From NCBI RefSeq assembly GCF_030462585.1, contig NZ_JASMRU010000004.1:106293-170292 (forward strand): DNA of 64,000 nucleotides, written 5' to 3'. How positions within the stretch are numbered: the stretch's first letter is position 1; each line of letters starts with the position of its first letter. Source of the DNA: Pseudomonas sp. CAN1 (GTDB lineage Bacteria; Pseudomonadota; Gammaproteobacteria; Pseudomonadales; Pseudomonadaceae). Positions 1 to 11,228 of this stretch are shown here, piece by piece. A program made the translations under genes and the position numbers. The notes beneath the pieces were generated by a model. It was not told where the DNA came from. It made no database searches and saw nothing but the letters and a program-made list of their open reading frames with translations.

Positions 1-307
1 GGAAGCCCTGGCCGCCGAATTCGGTCGGCCCGGTCATGCTGGCCCAGCCGTTGTCGCAGTACTGCTGGTAGGCCTCGCGGAAGCCGTCAGGCGTGGTGAC
101 TTCGCCGTTGAGCAGGGTCGCGCCCTGCTCGTCGCTGTTGCGGTTCAGCGGGGCCACCACTTCGCCGGTGTAGCGCGCGCCTTCTTCCAGCACGCCGTCG
201 ATCAGCTCGCGGTCGAGGCCGTTGCCCAGCAGCTCGCAGTGGCCGCTGACGTCGAACAGTTCGTGGAGGACGAAGCGCATGTCGCGCAGGGGTGCCTGGT
301 AACTCAT
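1..307 (-). CDS. Acyl-CoA dehydrogenase, N-terminal part (runs off the window)
   Basis: The first 102 codons of a leftward gene are visible; the rest lies before base 1. The start is ATG at 307, 2 bp after the stop of the upstream 3-hydroxyacyl-CoA dehydrogenase gene, so the two are co-transcribed. The N-terminus reads MSYQAPLRDMRFVLHEL, typical of the large (about 600 residue) bacterial FadE-type acyl-CoA dehydrogenases of the AcdA/DmdC-like group. It continues into the alpha-helical N-terminal domain, with WASMTGPTEFGGQGF at the cut end. Such enzymes are FAD-dependent and oxidise acyl-CoA to trans-2-enoyl-CoA, the first step of beta-oxidation. The active-site glutamate and substrate pocket are outside the window, so chain-length preference cannot be judged. 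Confidence 0.85.
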   Translation of the reverse strand, partial: MSYQAPLRDMRFVLHELFDVSGHCELLGNGLDRELIDGVLEEGARYTGEVVAPLNRNSDEQGATLLNGEVTTPDGFREAYQQYCDNGWASMTGPTEFGGQGF

Positions 308-309
308 GT

Positions 310-1545
310 TCAGTGCTCCTGTTTCACGTCGGCGAAGCGGCCATTGGCGGCGGCCAGGCGCTCGATCAGCGCCGCCGGCTGCCAGTGCGCACCGTGCTCG
401 CCGGCCAGGTCACGCAGGCGCGCCAGCACGCTCTGCAGGCCCTGGGCATCGGCCCAGGCCATTGGGCCGGACTTGTCCTTCGGGAAGCCATAACCATTGA
501 GGTAAACGGTGTCGATGTCGGCGCTGGTGGAGGCGATGCCTTCGTCGAGGATCTTTGCGCCTTCATTGACCAGCGCCAGCAGGCAGCGCTCGAGGATTTC
601 CTCGGCGCCGATGTCGCGGCGCTGGTAGCCCAGGCGCTCGGACTCGCGCAGCACCAGGGCATCCACTTCCGGGTCGTGCTCGGCCTGGCGGCTGCCCGGC
701 TCGTAGTGATAGAAGCCGTTGCCGCTCTTCTGGCCGAAGCGGCCCATCTCGCACAGGCGGTTGTCCACCTGCACGGTCGGCGCGTCCTGGCCCTTGCCGG
801 CCAGCTCGCGGGCGCGCCATTCGAGGTCGATGCCGACCACGTCGAACATGCGGAACGGCCCCATGGCGAAGCCGAAGCCCTGGATCGCCGCGTCCACCTG
901 ATGCGGCAGCGAGCCTTCGAGGATCAGCCGGCGCGATTCCTGGACGTACTTCTCCAGCATGCGGTTGCCGATGAAGCCGTGGCAGTTGCCTGCGACCACG
1001 CTGACCTTGCCCATGCGCTCGCCCAATTCCAGCGCCGCTTCGAGCACGGCGGGAGCGGTCTTCGCGCCACGCACGATCTCCAGCAGCTTCATGATGTGCG
1101 CCGGGCTGAAGAAGTGCAGGCCGAGGACCTGGGACGGCCGCGAGGTCACCGCGGCGATGGCGTCGACGTCCAGGTAGGAAGTGTTGGAAGCCAGGACGGC
1201 CGAGGGTTTCAGCGCCGCATCCAGCTCGCGGAAGATCGACTGCTTGAGCTCGAGGTTCTCGTACACCGCCTCGATCACCAGGTCCACTTCGCGGATCGCC
1301 GCGTAGTTCGCCGCCTGGGAGATGCGTGCACGACGACGGGCCGCTTCGGCCTCGTCGATGCGGCCCTGGCGCACGTTGTGGGCATAGGTGTCGGCCACGG
1401 CGCCGAGGGCCTGGGTGAGCATCTGCGGGTTGTTGTCCAGCCACAGGACCTGCACGCCGGCGTTCGCCAGGCACATGGCAATGCCCCGGCCCATGGTACC
1501 GGCGCCGATGACGGCGGCGCTGGCGATGCGGATGTTCTGGCTCAT
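310..1545 (-). CDS. 3-hydroxyacyl-CoA dehydrogenase (NAD-dependent)
   Basis: This 411-residue enzyme oxidises (S)-3-hydroxyacyl-CoA to 3-ketoacyl-CoA in beta-oxidation. The N-terminal Rossmann domain has GAGTMG at residues 14-19. The catalytic His-Glu dyad is seen as H144 in HFFSP and E156, with the conserved Asn194 in GFIGNRM, the spacing expected for this family. The C-terminal helical domain contains the duplicated dimerisation segment. The start at 1545 is preceded by AGAGGAA; an upstream in-frame extension to 1587 lacks a ribosome binding site and breaks the family N-terminus. It lies 2 bp ahead of an acyl-CoA dehydrogenase and divergent from a LysR gene, which probably controls both. 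The arrangement resembles PAO1 PA1628 with PA1630/PA1631 (from memory). It is a monofunctional protein, not a FadB-type fusion. Confidence 0.92.
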   Translation of the reverse strand: MSQNIRIASAAVIGAGTMGRGIAMCLANAGVQVLWLDNNPQMLTQALGAVADTYAHNVRQGRIDEAEAARRRARISQAANYAAIREVDLVIEAVYENLELKQSIFRELDAALKPSAVLASNTSYLDVDAIAAVTSRPSQVLGLHFFSPAHIMKLLEIVRGAKTAPAVLEAALELGERMGKVSVVAGNCHGFIGNRMLEKYVQESRRLILEGSLPHQVDAAIQGFGFAMGPFRMFDVVGIDLEWRARELAGKGQDAPTVQVDNRLCEMGRFGQKSGNGFYHYEPGSRQAEHDPEVDALVLRESERLGYQRRDIGAEEILERCLLALVNEGAKILDEGIASTSADIDTVYLNGYGFPKDKSGPMAWADAQGLQSVLARLRDLAGEHGAHWQPAALIERLAAANGRFADVKQEH

Positions 1546-1655
1546 GTTGTTCCTCTTGTCAGCCTGAAACGCTCGTTTGAAGACCACTCACCTTAGGGAA
1601 GGCGGTACTATTTTTGAAATTTTGAGTTGTGATAAGTGGAATTCAGCCAGTGAAT

Positions 1656-2549
1656 ATGACCACCTTCGACCTCAACCTGCTGCGGGTGCTGGATGCACTG
1701 CTGCGCGAGCGCAACGTCTCGCGTGCGGCGGAGCGCCTGTCGCTGAGCCAGCCGGCGGTGAGCAACGCGCTGAACCGCCTGCGCGAACTGCTCGATGATC
1801 CGCTGCTGGTGCGCGTGGGCCGGGCCATGCAGCCGACGCCACGGGCGCTGGAACTGGAAGCGCCGATCCGCGATGCCCTGCAGCGCATCGGCCAGAGTCT
1901 GGCCGGTGGCGACACCTTCGACCCGGCGCGCAGCCGCCAGCGCTTCACTCTGGCGCTGACCGACTATGTGGAAGCGCTGTGCATGCCGCACCTGCTCGAA
2001 AGTCTGGGCAGCGCGGCGCCGGGCATGGGCCTGAGCATCCAGCACCTGACGCCGACGCTACCCGCCGAGGCGCTGGACAAGGGCAGCCTGGACCTGGTGC
2101 TGGGCCGCTTCGAGGAACTGCCGGCACGCTTCCAGCGCCGCCCATGGGCCAGCGAAACGCTGCGCCTGCTGGCCCGGCGCGGGCATCCGCAGGTGGACGG
2201 CGGGATCGATCTGGAGACCTTCCTCGGCCAGCGGCACCTGTGGGTTTCCGGCGGGCAGACCAAGGGCATGGTCGACCAGTGGCTGGCCAGCCAGGGGCTG
2301 AAACGGCAGATCGCCTACACCACGCCCAACTACCTGCAGGCGGCACATCTGGTGGCGACCACGGATTTGCTCACGGTGCTGCCGACGCGGCTGGCGGCGC
2401 ATTTTGCCCAGCTGCTGCCGTTGCAGGTGCTGGAGCTGCCGTTCGACGTGGGGCAGTTCCACCTGGAGCTGGTCTATCTCGCCCAGCGCGAGAGGGATAC
2501 GGCGTTGCAGTGGTTGGTGGAACGGATAGTGGATTCCGCGCCGGAGTAA
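1656..2549 (+). CDS. LysR-family transcriptional regulator
   Basis: A 297-residue LysR-type regulator with an N-terminal winged helix-turn-helix (about residues 1-60, with NVSRAAERLSLSQPAVSNAL as the recognition helix region) followed by a periplasmic-binding-protein-like effector domain. It is divergent from the acyl-CoA and 3-hydroxyacyl-CoA dehydrogenases with a 110-bp shared intergenic region, the classical LysR arrangement in which the regulator activates the neighbouring operon. The inducer is unknown; an acyl-CoA or fatty acid is inferred from context. GTG codons at 1629 and 1650 are in frame, but ATG at 1656 gives the usual N-terminus (MTTFDLNLLRVLDAL). It ends just before a REPIN. 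Confidence 0.9.
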   Translation: MTTFDLNLLRVLDALLRERNVSRAAERLSLSQPAVSNALNRLRELLDDPLLVRVGRAMQPTPRALELEAPIRDALQRIGQSLAGGDTFDPARSRQRFTLALTDYVEALCMPHLLESLGSAAPGMGLSIQHLTPTLPAEALDKGSLDLVLGRFEELPARFQRRPWASETLRLLARRGHPQVDGGIDLETFLGQRHLWVSGGQTKGMVDQWLASQGLKRQIAYTTPNYLQAAHLVATTDLLTVLPTRLAAHFAQLLPLQVLELPFDVGQFHLELVYLAQRERDTALQWLVERIVDSAPE

Positions 2550-2552
2550 CGT

Positions 2553-2633
2553 TGTAGGAGCGAGCTTGCTCGCGAACCTGCCCCACGTCGGTGTATCAGA
2601 TGACCTCTGTTCGCGAGCAAGCTCGCTCCTACA
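2553..2633. repeat. REPIN, class-1 REP pair
   Basis: Two inverted copies of a 24-base REP. The left arm, beginning GTAGGAGCGAGCTTGCTCGC, is at 2554-2577; the right arm, ending GCGAGCAAGCTCGCTCCTAC, is at 2610-2632. They are separated by about 32 bp of unique DNA. It lies between the LysR stop and the terminator of the convergent nitroreductase. Related copies are at 7026, 12814, 43010 and 50056. Such REP doublets are non-autonomous elements mobilised by RAYT transposases; no RAYT gene is in this window. Confidence 0.9.
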
Positions 2634-2640
2634 AAGAGCA

Positions 2641-2669
2641 AAAACAAAAACGCGCCCGGAGGCGCGTTT
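2641..2669 (-). terminator. Rho-independent terminator of the nitroreductase gene
   Basis: Read leftward it is a GC hairpin (ACGCGCC TCC GGGCGCGT) followed by a T-rich tract, starting 9 bp after the nitroreductase stop codon. Confidence 0.8.
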
Positions 2670-2677
2670 GGACGGGA

Positions 2678-3280
2678 TCAGAAGCGATCGCGAACGATCG
2701 TCTCTTCCAGCGGCAGGCGGCCGATGCGCGGCCGGGCTTCCACCGCCTGCTTGCCCACGGCGATCATCAGGCCGATGGCATGGCTGGCCGGCAGGTTGAT
2801 CAGCTTGCCCACGGCGTCGAAGTCGAAGCCGACCATCGGCACGCTGTCCAGGCCGCGGCCACGGGCGGCGAGCATCAGGGTCTGCGCCACCAGGCCGCTG
2901 CTGCGCATGGCTTCGTCGCGCTGGGTCTGCGGCTTGTCGCGGTAGTAGCCGTCGATGGCGCCGATCATGTAGTTCTTCACTTCGACCGGGGCGCCGTCCC
3001 ACACGCGCTCGGCGTTCTGCTCCCAGCTGTCGACCTGCGCGCAGACGATCACCAGCATCGAGGCATCGGTCATCTGCACCTGGTCCCAGCCGGCTGCGCG
3101 AATCTGCGCACGCAGCTCGGGATCGCTGACCTCTACCAGACGCACGTGCTGCAGGTTGAAAGAGGTCGGTGCGAGCAGCGCCTGTTGCAGCAGGTCGTCC
3201 TTCTCTTCGCGGCTCATCACATAGGAAGTGTCGAAACCACGAATGGAACGGCGGCTGCGGATGGCGTCTTCGATCAGCAT
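2678..3280 (-). CDS. Nitroreductase-family FMN oxidoreductase
   Basis: A 200-residue protein of the nitroreductase/NfnB fold: an N-terminal RSRRSIRGF segment (FMN phosphate contact), a central LLAPTSFNLQHVRLV segment and a C-terminal GLMIAVGKQ strand. Members use FMN and NAD(P)H to reduce nitroaromatics, quinones or enones in the cytoplasm as homodimers. The substrate cannot be inferred here. ATG at 3280 has AGAGGA seven bases upstream; a 7-codon longer form to 3301 has no ribosome binding site. The gene stands alone, followed by its own terminator, and is separated from the upstream monooxygenase gene by a 143-bp region. Confidence 0.88.
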   Translation of the reverse strand: MLIEDAIRSRRSIRGFDTSYVMSREEKDDLLQQALLAPTSFNLQHVRLVEVSDPELRAQIRAAGWDQVQMTDASMLVIVCAQVDSWEQNAERVWDGAPVEVKNYMIGAIDGYYRDKPQTQRDEAMRSSGLVAQTLMLAARGRGLDSVPMVGFDFDAVGKLINLPASHAIGLMIAVGKQAVEARPRIGRLPLEETIVRDRF

Positions 3281-3391
3281 GGAAAATCCTCTGGCTGGCA
3301 TGGGCGGGAATGGCGCGCATGGTAAGCCGAGAGGCCGCCCCGTTGCAGAGCGGCGTATCGATAATGTCTATGCGATTACCTGATGGATCGA

Positions 3392-3415
3392 GCGCCCGCC
3401 GCCAATGACGGGCGC
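3392..3415. other. Hairpin after the monooxygenase gene
   Basis: GCGCCCG and CGGGCGC form a perfect 7-bp stem with a 10-base loop, 8 bp beyond the monooxygenase stop. It has no T-tract, so it may only stabilise or weakly terminate the leftward transcript. Confidence 0.45.
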
Positions 3416-3423
3416 CCCGAGGG

Positions 3424-4923
3424 TCAGCTCTCCAGCGCTTCCACCGGCGCCGCCGCAGCCTGGCGCTGCTTCGGCGAGGTAAAGGCCAGATAACCATCCT
3501 CGACCTTGCCGAAGCGCAGCAGGGCGAGGTCCAGCGCGTAGTTCTGGTAGAGCTTCCACGGCGTGCGGTCGCCCTGCTTGGGCATGCGGTCGGCGGCGCG
3601 CTGGATGTAGCCGGAGTTGAGGTTGAGGAAGGGCTCTTCCTTCACCGATCCAGCGGTCTGGCGTGGCGTGCATTGGCGCATGCCGACAGCATCAAGGTGG
3701 TTGATCAGGCGGCAGAAGTACTCGCTGGAAAGGTCGGCCTTGAGCGTCCAGCTGGCGTTGGTGTAGCCGACGATGGCGGCGAGGTTGGGCAGGTCGCGCA
3801 GCATGATGCCGCGGTAGCCCATGCTCTGGGTGACGTCGAAGGGCTTGCCGTCGATGGCCAGCTCGGCGCCGCCGAACATCACCAGGTCCAGCCCGGTGGC
3901 GGTGACGATGACGTCCGCTTCCAGCACCTGCCCGGACTTGAGCAGGATGCCCTTCTCGCAGAAGCGCTCGATATGGTCGGTGACCACCGAGGCGCGGCCC
4001 TGGCGCAGCGTCTTGAACAAGTCGCCATCGGGCACGCAGCACACGCGCTCGTCCCACGGCTTGTAGCGCGGGCTGAAGTGGCGCATGTCGAAGTCCTTGC
4101 CCAGCTGCAGGTTGGCCAGCTTGAGCATGAGCTTGCGCACCGCGCCAGGGAACGCCTTGGAGGCCATGAAGAAGATCATCTGCATGGTCACGTTGCGCGC
4201 CCGCGCCTGGCGGTAAACCCACTTCTCCGGGAGGAAATTGCGCAGGAAGTTGGAGATCGGGTCCTTCGCCGGCAGGGTGATCACGTAGGACGGCGAGCGC
4301 TGCAGCATGGTGACGTGGGCGGCCTTGTCGGTCAGCGAGGGAACCAGCGTCACGGCGGTGGCGCCGCTGCCGATCACCACGATGCGCTTGCCGCTGTAGT
4401 CGAAGTTCTCCGGCCACAGCTGCGGGTGGATGACCTGCCCGGCAAAGCTCTCGCGCCCGGCGAAATCCGGGGTGTAGCCGGCGTCGTAGCGGTAGTAGCC
4501 GGTGCACATGAAGAGGAACTGCGCACTCATGCGTACCGGCTGTTCGTCGTCGCCGCGCTGCACGACGAGGTTCCAGCGCGCGCTGGCGCTGTCCCAGTCG
4601 GCCTTGAGTACGCGGTGGCGGTAGCGGACCTTGTCCTCGACGCGGTATTCGCGGGCGGTCTCGCGGATGTAGTTGAGGATCGACGGACCGTCGGCGATGG
4701 CCTTGGGGTCGGTCCAGGGCTTGAAGTTGTAGCCCAGGGTGTACATGTCCGAGTCGGAGCGGATGCCCGGATAGCGGAACAGGTCCCAGGTGCCGCCCAT
4801 GGCCTCGCGGCCTTCGAGGATGGCGTAGGACTTGCCGGGACACTGCTTCTGCAGGTGGCAGGCGGCGCCGATGCCGGACAGGCCGGCGCCGATGATCAGT
4901 ACATCCAGATGCTCGGTGGACAT
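3424..4923 (-). CDS. EthA-like Baeyer-Villiger / flavin-containing monooxygenase
   Basis: A 499-residue FAD- and NADPH-dependent monooxygenase. It has two Rossmann motifs, GAGLSG (residues 12-17) for FAD and GSGATA (about 185-190) for NADPH, with the type I BVMO fingerprint FxGxxxHxxxWP (F160, G162, H166, W170, P171) between them. The N-terminal region MGGTWDLFRYPGIRSDSDM and the C-terminal NASWTLKADL and GSRTPW-like segments closely resemble mycobacterial EthA (489 residues), an enzyme that oxidises ketones to esters and S-oxygenates thioamides. The start at 4923 is preceded by AAGGAG; the 37-codon upstream extension is unlikely. There is no adjacent alcohol dehydrogenase or esterase to indicate a pathway, so the natural substrate is unknown. 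Confidence 0.9.
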   Translation of the reverse strand: MSTEHLDVLIIGAGLSGIGAACHLQKQCPGKSYAILEGREAMGGTWDLFRYPGIRSDSDMYTLGYNFKPWTDPKAIADGPSILNYIRETAREYRVEDKVRYRHRVLKADWDSASARWNLVVQRGDDEQPVRMSAQFLFMCTGYYRYDAGYTPDFAGRESFAGQVIHPQLWPENFDYSGKRIVVIGSGATAVTLVPSLTDKAAHVTMLQRSPSYVITLPAKDPISNFLRNFLPEKWVYRQARARNVTMQMIFFMASKAFPGAVRKLMLKLANLQLGKDFDMRHFSPRYKPWDERVCCVPDGDLFKTLRQGRASVVTDHIERFCEKGILLKSGQVLEADVIVTATGLDLVMFGGAELAIDGKPFDVTQSMGYRGIMLRDLPNLAAIVGYTNASWTLKADLSSEYFCRLINHLDAVGMRQCTPRQTAGSVKEEPFLNLNSGYIQRAADRMPKQGDRTPWKLYQNYALDLALLRFGKVEDGYLAFTSPKQRQAAAAPVEALES

Positions 4924-5050
4924 GCGTGGGGGCTCCTTGCTGCAACGCCCTGAAGAGTCTAGGCGGAAATGCCTTTTCCACACCCTACAAGGAGCCCCGC
5001 CGGCATCACGCCGACCTTTAGTCGTGCGTGGCACCGGCGTCTTCAGGCGG

Positions 5051-6976
<1,926 letters not shown>

Positions 6977-7025
6977 GGGATGTACTCCTTTACTAGGCAA
7001 TCCACCCAGCCTAGAAAGCGACATT

Positions 7026-7085
7026 GTAGGAGCGAGCTTGCTCGCGAACAGCCCAACTCCGGTTCGCGAGCAAGCTCGCTCCTAC
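7026..7085. repeat. REPIN, class-1 REP pair
   Basis: Two inverted REP arms (GTAGGAGCGAGCTTGCTCGC and its complement) with only about 12 bp between them, upstream of the RecQ-like gene and downstream of pckA. It is the tightest copy of the class-1 REP family in the window. Confidence 0.9.
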
Positions 7086-7121
7086 GAAGAGCACCTCGGA
7101 GCAGGACCGTTCCCAGGCGCA

Positions 7122-7150
7122 AATGAAAAAGCCGCCCGAAGGCGGCTCTT
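7122..7150 (-). terminator. pckA terminator
   Basis: Leftward hairpin GCCGCC TTC GGGCGGC followed by TTTTTCATTT, starting 17 bp after the pckA stop codon. Confidence 0.85.
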
Positions 7151-7166
7151 TCCCGAACAGGCTCGC

Positions 7167-8708
7167 TTACAGCTGCGGGCCGGCGTTCTTGATGGCGTCG
7201 CTCACGTCGAACTTCTGGAAGTTGTCGATGAACTTGCTGGCCAGGCCCTTGGCGGCTTCGTCGTAAGCAGCCTTGTCTTCCCAGGTGTTGCGCGGGTTGA
7301 GCAGGTTGGTCTCGACGCCCGGAACGACCTTCGGTACGTCCAGGTTGATGATGTCCAGGTGCTCGGTCTCGGCGCCGATCAGAGCGCCGCTCTGGATGGC
7401 AGCGATCACGCCACGGGTGGTCGGGATGTTGAAGCGCTTGCCGACGCCGTAGCCACCGCCGGTCCAGCCGGTGTTGACCAGGTAGACCTTGGAACCGAAG
7501 GCCTTGATGCGCTTGATCAGCAGCTCGGCGTAGACGCCGGCCGGGCGCGGGAAGAACGGCGCGCCGAAGCAGGTGGAGAAGGTCGACTTGATGCCGCCGC
7601 CCGAACCCATTTCGGTGGAACCGACCAGCGCGGTGTAGCCGGACAGGAAGTGGTAGGCCGCCTGCTCGTTGTTCAGGATCGACACCGGCGGCAGAACGCC
7701 GGTCAGGTCGCAGGTCAGGAAGATCACGGCGTTCGGCTCGCCGCCTAGGTTCTGCTCGGAGCGCTTCTCGACGTTCTCCAGCGGGTAGGCCGCGCGGGAG
7801 TTCTGGGTCAGGCTGTCATCGGCGTAGTTGGGGGTGCAGTTTTCGTCGAGAACGACGTTTTCCAGCACGGCGCCGAACTTGATGGCTTTCCAGATGACCG
7901 GCTCGTTCTTCTCGGACAGGTCGATGCACTTGGCGTAGCAGCCGCCTTCGATGTTGAAGACAACGCCTTCGCCCCAGCCGTGCTCGTCGTCGCCGATCAG
8001 GTAGCGGCTTTCGTCAGCGGACAGGGTGGTCTTGCCGGTGCCCGACAGGCCGAAGAACAGGGTGACGTCGCCCGCTTCGCCGATGTTGGCGGCGCAGTGC
8101 ATCGGCAGCACGTCCTTTTCCGGCAGCAGGTAGTTCTGCACGCCGAACATGGCCTTCTTCATTTCACCGGCGTAGCGCATGCCGGCGATCAGCACCTTCT
8201 TCTGGGCGAAGTTGAGGATCACGCAGCCATCGGAGTTGGTGCCGTCACGCTCGGGCACGCACTCGAAGTTGGCGACGTTGAGGACCTGCCACTCTTCGCG
8301 GCCGGCCGGGTTGTACTGCTCGGGCTCGATGAACAGCGCGCGGCCGAACAGGTTCTGCCAGGCGGTGGCGGTGGTCATCTTCACGGCCAGGTAGTGATCC
8401 GCGGCGGAACCTACATGAACGTGGGAGACGAAGTGTTCCTGGGCGTTATTGAAGGCCTGGACACGGTCCCACAGGGCATCGAACTTGTCGGCCGGGAACG
8501 GACGGTTGATGGCGCCCCATGCGATGGAATCCTTGCTGCCCGGCTCTTCGACGATGAAACGGTCGGCAGGCGAGCGGCCGGTGCGGTGGCCGGTTTTCAC
8601 CACGAGCGAGCCGTTGTCGGCGAGTTCGCCTTCGCCGCGGCGAATGGCTTCTTCCACCAGTTGGGCAACGCTGATATCGGTGTAAACGGCTTTATTGGCT
8701 TGCGTCAT
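7167..8708 (-). CDS. pckA: Phosphoenolpyruvate carboxykinase (ATP)
   Basis: A 513-residue cytosolic enzyme converting oxaloacetate and ATP to phosphoenolpyruvate, CO2 and ADP at the entry of gluconeogenesis. The P-loop kinase-1a motif GLSGTGKTT is at residues 220-228 and kinase-2 DDEHGW at 240-245. The N-terminal [10 protein letters not shown] segment binds substrate. Length and motifs match the ATP-dependent, not GTP-dependent, family. It is a single-gene transcript with its own terminator, upstream of and in the same orientation as the RecQ gene. The 168 bp upstream separates it from the co-directional hslO. The pckA-hslO order is conserved in Pseudomonas (PA5192-PA5193 from memory). Confidence 0.97.
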   Translation of the reverse strand: MTQANKAVYTDISVAQLVEEAIRRGEGELADNGSLVVKTGHRTGRSPADRFIVEEPGSKDSIAWGAINRPFPADKFDALWDRVQAFNNAQEHFVSHVHVGSAADHYLAVKMTTATAWQNLFGRALFIEPEQYNPAGREEWQVLNVANFECVPERDGTNSDGCVILNFAQKKVLIAGMRYAGEMKKAMFGVQNYLLPEKDVLPMHCAANIGEAGDVTLFFGLSGTGKTTLSADESRYLIGDDEHGWGEGVVFNIEGGCYAKCIDLSEKNEPVIWKAIKFGAVLENVVLDENCTPNYADDSLTQNSRAAYPLENVEKRSEQNLGGEPNAVIFLTCDLTGVLPPVSILNNEQAAYHFLSGYTALVGSTEMGSGGGIKSTFSTCFGAPFFPRPAGVYAELLIKRIKAFGSKVYLVNTGWTGGGYGVGKRFNIPTTRGVIAAIQSGALIGAETEHLDIINLDVPKVVPGVETNLLNPRNTWEDKAAYDEAAKGLASKFIDNFQKFDVSDAIKNAGPQL

Positions 8709-8876
8709 GTGGGTCCCCGTCGGCCGAAGCCGAGTCCTCCAAACATTGCGTAGTGACTTCTGATTCCCACTACCGCGGAAAAAAGTCGCGGGATTATGCC
8801 AGAAAAGAACTGTTCTCGTGCAGCCTCTGATCTGGCGAGAGCGCCATTGGTTCGGCTATCGGACAATTCGATGCGG

Positions 8877-9770
8877 TCAATGGCGGGTTTCTGACGGTGT
8901 CTGGCTACCGCCGCCCGAGAACAGCTGGGCAACGTCCGAACCGTCGAACTGGTAGCGCTGGTTGCAGAACTGGCAGTCGATGACGATTTCGCCATCCTGT
9001 TCGGCCAGCAGGCGCTGCGCGTCTTCCAGTCCAAGACTGACCAGTGCGTTGGCCGAGCGTTCCCGCGAGCAGCTGCAGCGGAACACCAGCGGCTGCGGCT
9101 CGAACAGGCGCACGTCGTCCTCGTGGTACAGGCGGTGCAGCACGGTGGCGTTGTCCAGGCCCAGCAGCTCCTCGGCGGTGAGGGTGTCGGCCAGGGTGCT
9201 GACGTGCTGCCAGCTGGCTTCCCGCGACTCGGCGTCGCGCTCGCGGTCGGCCGGCAGTTGCTGCAGCAGCAGGCCACGGGCACGACGGCTGTCGGCGTTG
9301 AGCCAGAAGCGGGTCGGCAGTTGCTCGGAAGTGGCGAAGTAGGTCGACAGGCAGTCGGCCAGGGTCGCGCCTTCCAGCGGCACGATGCCCTGGTAGCGCT
9401 TGCCGTTCTTCGGATCGACGGTGAGGGTCAGCACGCCCTCGGGCATCAGCTCGGGCAGGCCGGCGGTGTCGCCGATGGCGTCCGCATCGTAGCGGGCCAG
9501 GCCGCGTACTTCGCGGTTGCTGGAGCATTCCACCATCAGCAGCGGCACGGCGCCGTTGGAGCGCGCCTGCAGCACCAGCAGGCCGTCGAACTTCAGGGTG
9601 CCGCACAGCAGCGCGGCGGCGGCGAGCATCTCCCCGAGCAGCTGGGCGACCGGTTGCGGGTAGGGGTGCTTGGCCAGTACTTCGGCGTAGCTGCGGTCGA
9701 GCTCTACCAGCTCACCGCGCACGTCGGTGTTGTCGAAGAGGAAACGCTGACTTTGATCGATCTGGGACAT
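8877..9770 (-). CDS. hslO: Redox-regulated chaperone Hsp33
   Basis: A 297-residue cytosolic holdase activated by oxidation. The C-terminal zinc switch is intact: C232-x-C234 (RCSCSRERS), 31 residues, then C266-x-x-C269 (DCQFCNQRY). Reduced Hsp33 holds zinc through these four cysteines; peroxide or bleach together with heat opens the linker and activates it. The ATG at 9770 gives the standard N-terminus ([13 protein letters not shown]); a 13-codon extension would need a TTG codon. The Shine-Dalgarno sequence is weak. It is divergent from a PAP2 phosphatase gene with 118 bp between, and near the Hsp15 gene, the usual heat-shock neighbourhood. Confidence 0.96.
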   Translation of the reverse strand: MSQIDQSQRFLFDNTDVRGELVELDRSYAEVLAKHPYPQPVAQLLGEMLAAAALLCGTLKFDGLLVLQARSNGAVPLLMVECSSNREVRGLARYDADAIGDTAGLPELMPEGVLTLTVDPKNGKRYQGIVPLEGATLADCLSTYFATSEQLPTRFWLNADSRRARGLLLQQLPADRERDAESREASWQHVSTLADTLTAEELLGLDNATVLHRLYHEDDVRLFEPQPLVFRCSCSRERSANALVSLGLEDAQRLLAEQDGEIVIDCQFCNQRYQFDGSDVAQLFSGGGSQTPSETRH

Positions 9771-9888
9771 GCTTTGCACAACGCTGCGATAGGCACAAAT
9801 AAATGACAAGTTGATGGCAAAGGCCTATAAAGCGCGCTTTGCAGCACCCACCCGCGTTCGAGTGGTTCCGTAAGGGGGGACCGATTTT

Positions 9889-10689
9889 ATGGATAAAGCG
9901 ACGCCGTTCCAAGCCACCTGGTCCTGGAAGCCCTTTATTGCCTGCCACCTGATGGCCGGCCTGTTGTTGTTGCTGTGGCTCTGGGAGCCCACTCGCAGCG
10001 CAATGGACCTGTTCGATTTCAGCCTGTTCAGCCTGCTCAACCAGCCGCTGGCGACCAATGAAGCCTGGCGCCTGTCCTGGGCCGTGGCGAGCACGCGGCC
10101 GTTCGACCTGCTGGTCGGGGTGATCCTGCTGCTCCTGCTGATCCGTGGCGACTGGATCTTCAAGGCGACCCAGGCCCGCGCGGCGACCTTCGGCTTTTTA
10201 TGCGCGGCGGTGGTGCTGGTGGTGGTGCGCATCCTCTACGCCAAGATCGCCCACAAGCTGGGCTGGCAGCACGCAAGCATCTCCGCGGTGGCGCCGGATG
10301 CCGTGCGTCTGGAAGATTTCTTCCCGCAGTGGCAGGACACCGCCTTCGAAGTGAAGGACGAATCCGCCCGCAGCTTCCCCGGCGACCACGCCTCGGTGCT
10401 GCTGATCTGGGCGCTGTTCCTCACCCTGTTCGCCCGCAACGCCCTGCAGTGGGTGGTGATCTGGGGCCTGGCGCTGCTGTTCATGCTGCCGCGCCTGGTG
10501 GCCGGCGCGCACTGGGGCCAGGACGACTACATCGGCGGCGTGCAGATGGCGCTGGTGGCCCTGGCCTGGAGCTGCTTCACCCCGTTCGCCGCCAAGGGCA
10601 GCGCCGCGCTGGTGCGCTGGACCGACCCGCTGTTCCGCCTGGCGGCGAAGATTCCGCTGGTCAACCGCCTGAGCGTCGTCGCGGCCTGA
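9889..10689 (+). CDS. PAP2-superfamily membrane phosphatase
   Basis: A 266-residue integral membrane phosphatase with five or six hydrophobic helices. The PAP2 signature is complete in its last two motifs: SFPGDHAS (residues 162-169, proton-donor His167) and R202-x5-H208-x3-D212 (RLVAGAHWGQDD, with the nucleophilic His208). The first KxxxxxxRP motif is not obvious, as in LpxT/LpxE-like lipid phosphatases. Likely substrates are undecaprenyl pyrophosphate, phosphatidylglycerol phosphate or lipid A phosphate; the sequence does not decide which. GGGGGGA lies upstream of ATG 9889. It is convergent with hslR. Confidence 0.85.
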   Translation: MDKATPFQATWSWKPFIACHLMAGLLLLLWLWEPTRSAMDLFDFSLFSLLNQPLATNEAWRLSWAVASTRPFDLLVGVILLLLLIRGDWIFKATQARAATFGFLCAAVVLVVVRILYAKIAHKLGWQHASISAVAPDAVRLEDFFPQWQDTAFEVKDESARSFPGDHASVLLIWALFLTLFARNALQWVVIWGLALLFMLPRLVAGAHWGQDDYIGGVQMALVALAWSCFTPFAAKGSAALVRWTDPLFRLAAKIPLVNRLSVVAA

Positions 10690-10734
10690 CTACCAGCCGA
10701 TCCCGGCGGGGCGCGCGCCGCCCTCGCCGGTCGA

Positions 10735-11127
<393 letters not shown>

Positions 11128-11228
11128 TTCACAACCTCGTCATGCGGGTCTGCGAGTGTACCCCGCGCCCCGCTGGCGGGGCACAATCGGCCTGACTAGA
11201 ATGCCGGCAAACGCCGGGGACGCCTGCC

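Noticed and set aside
292-1596. A 434-codon open frame antisense to the hydroxyacyl-CoA dehydrogenase gene
   Set aside because: Shadow frame of a well-supported gene.
1614-1636. TTGAAA/GATAAG as LysR promoter
   Set aside because: Spacing of 11 bp is too short for sigma-70.
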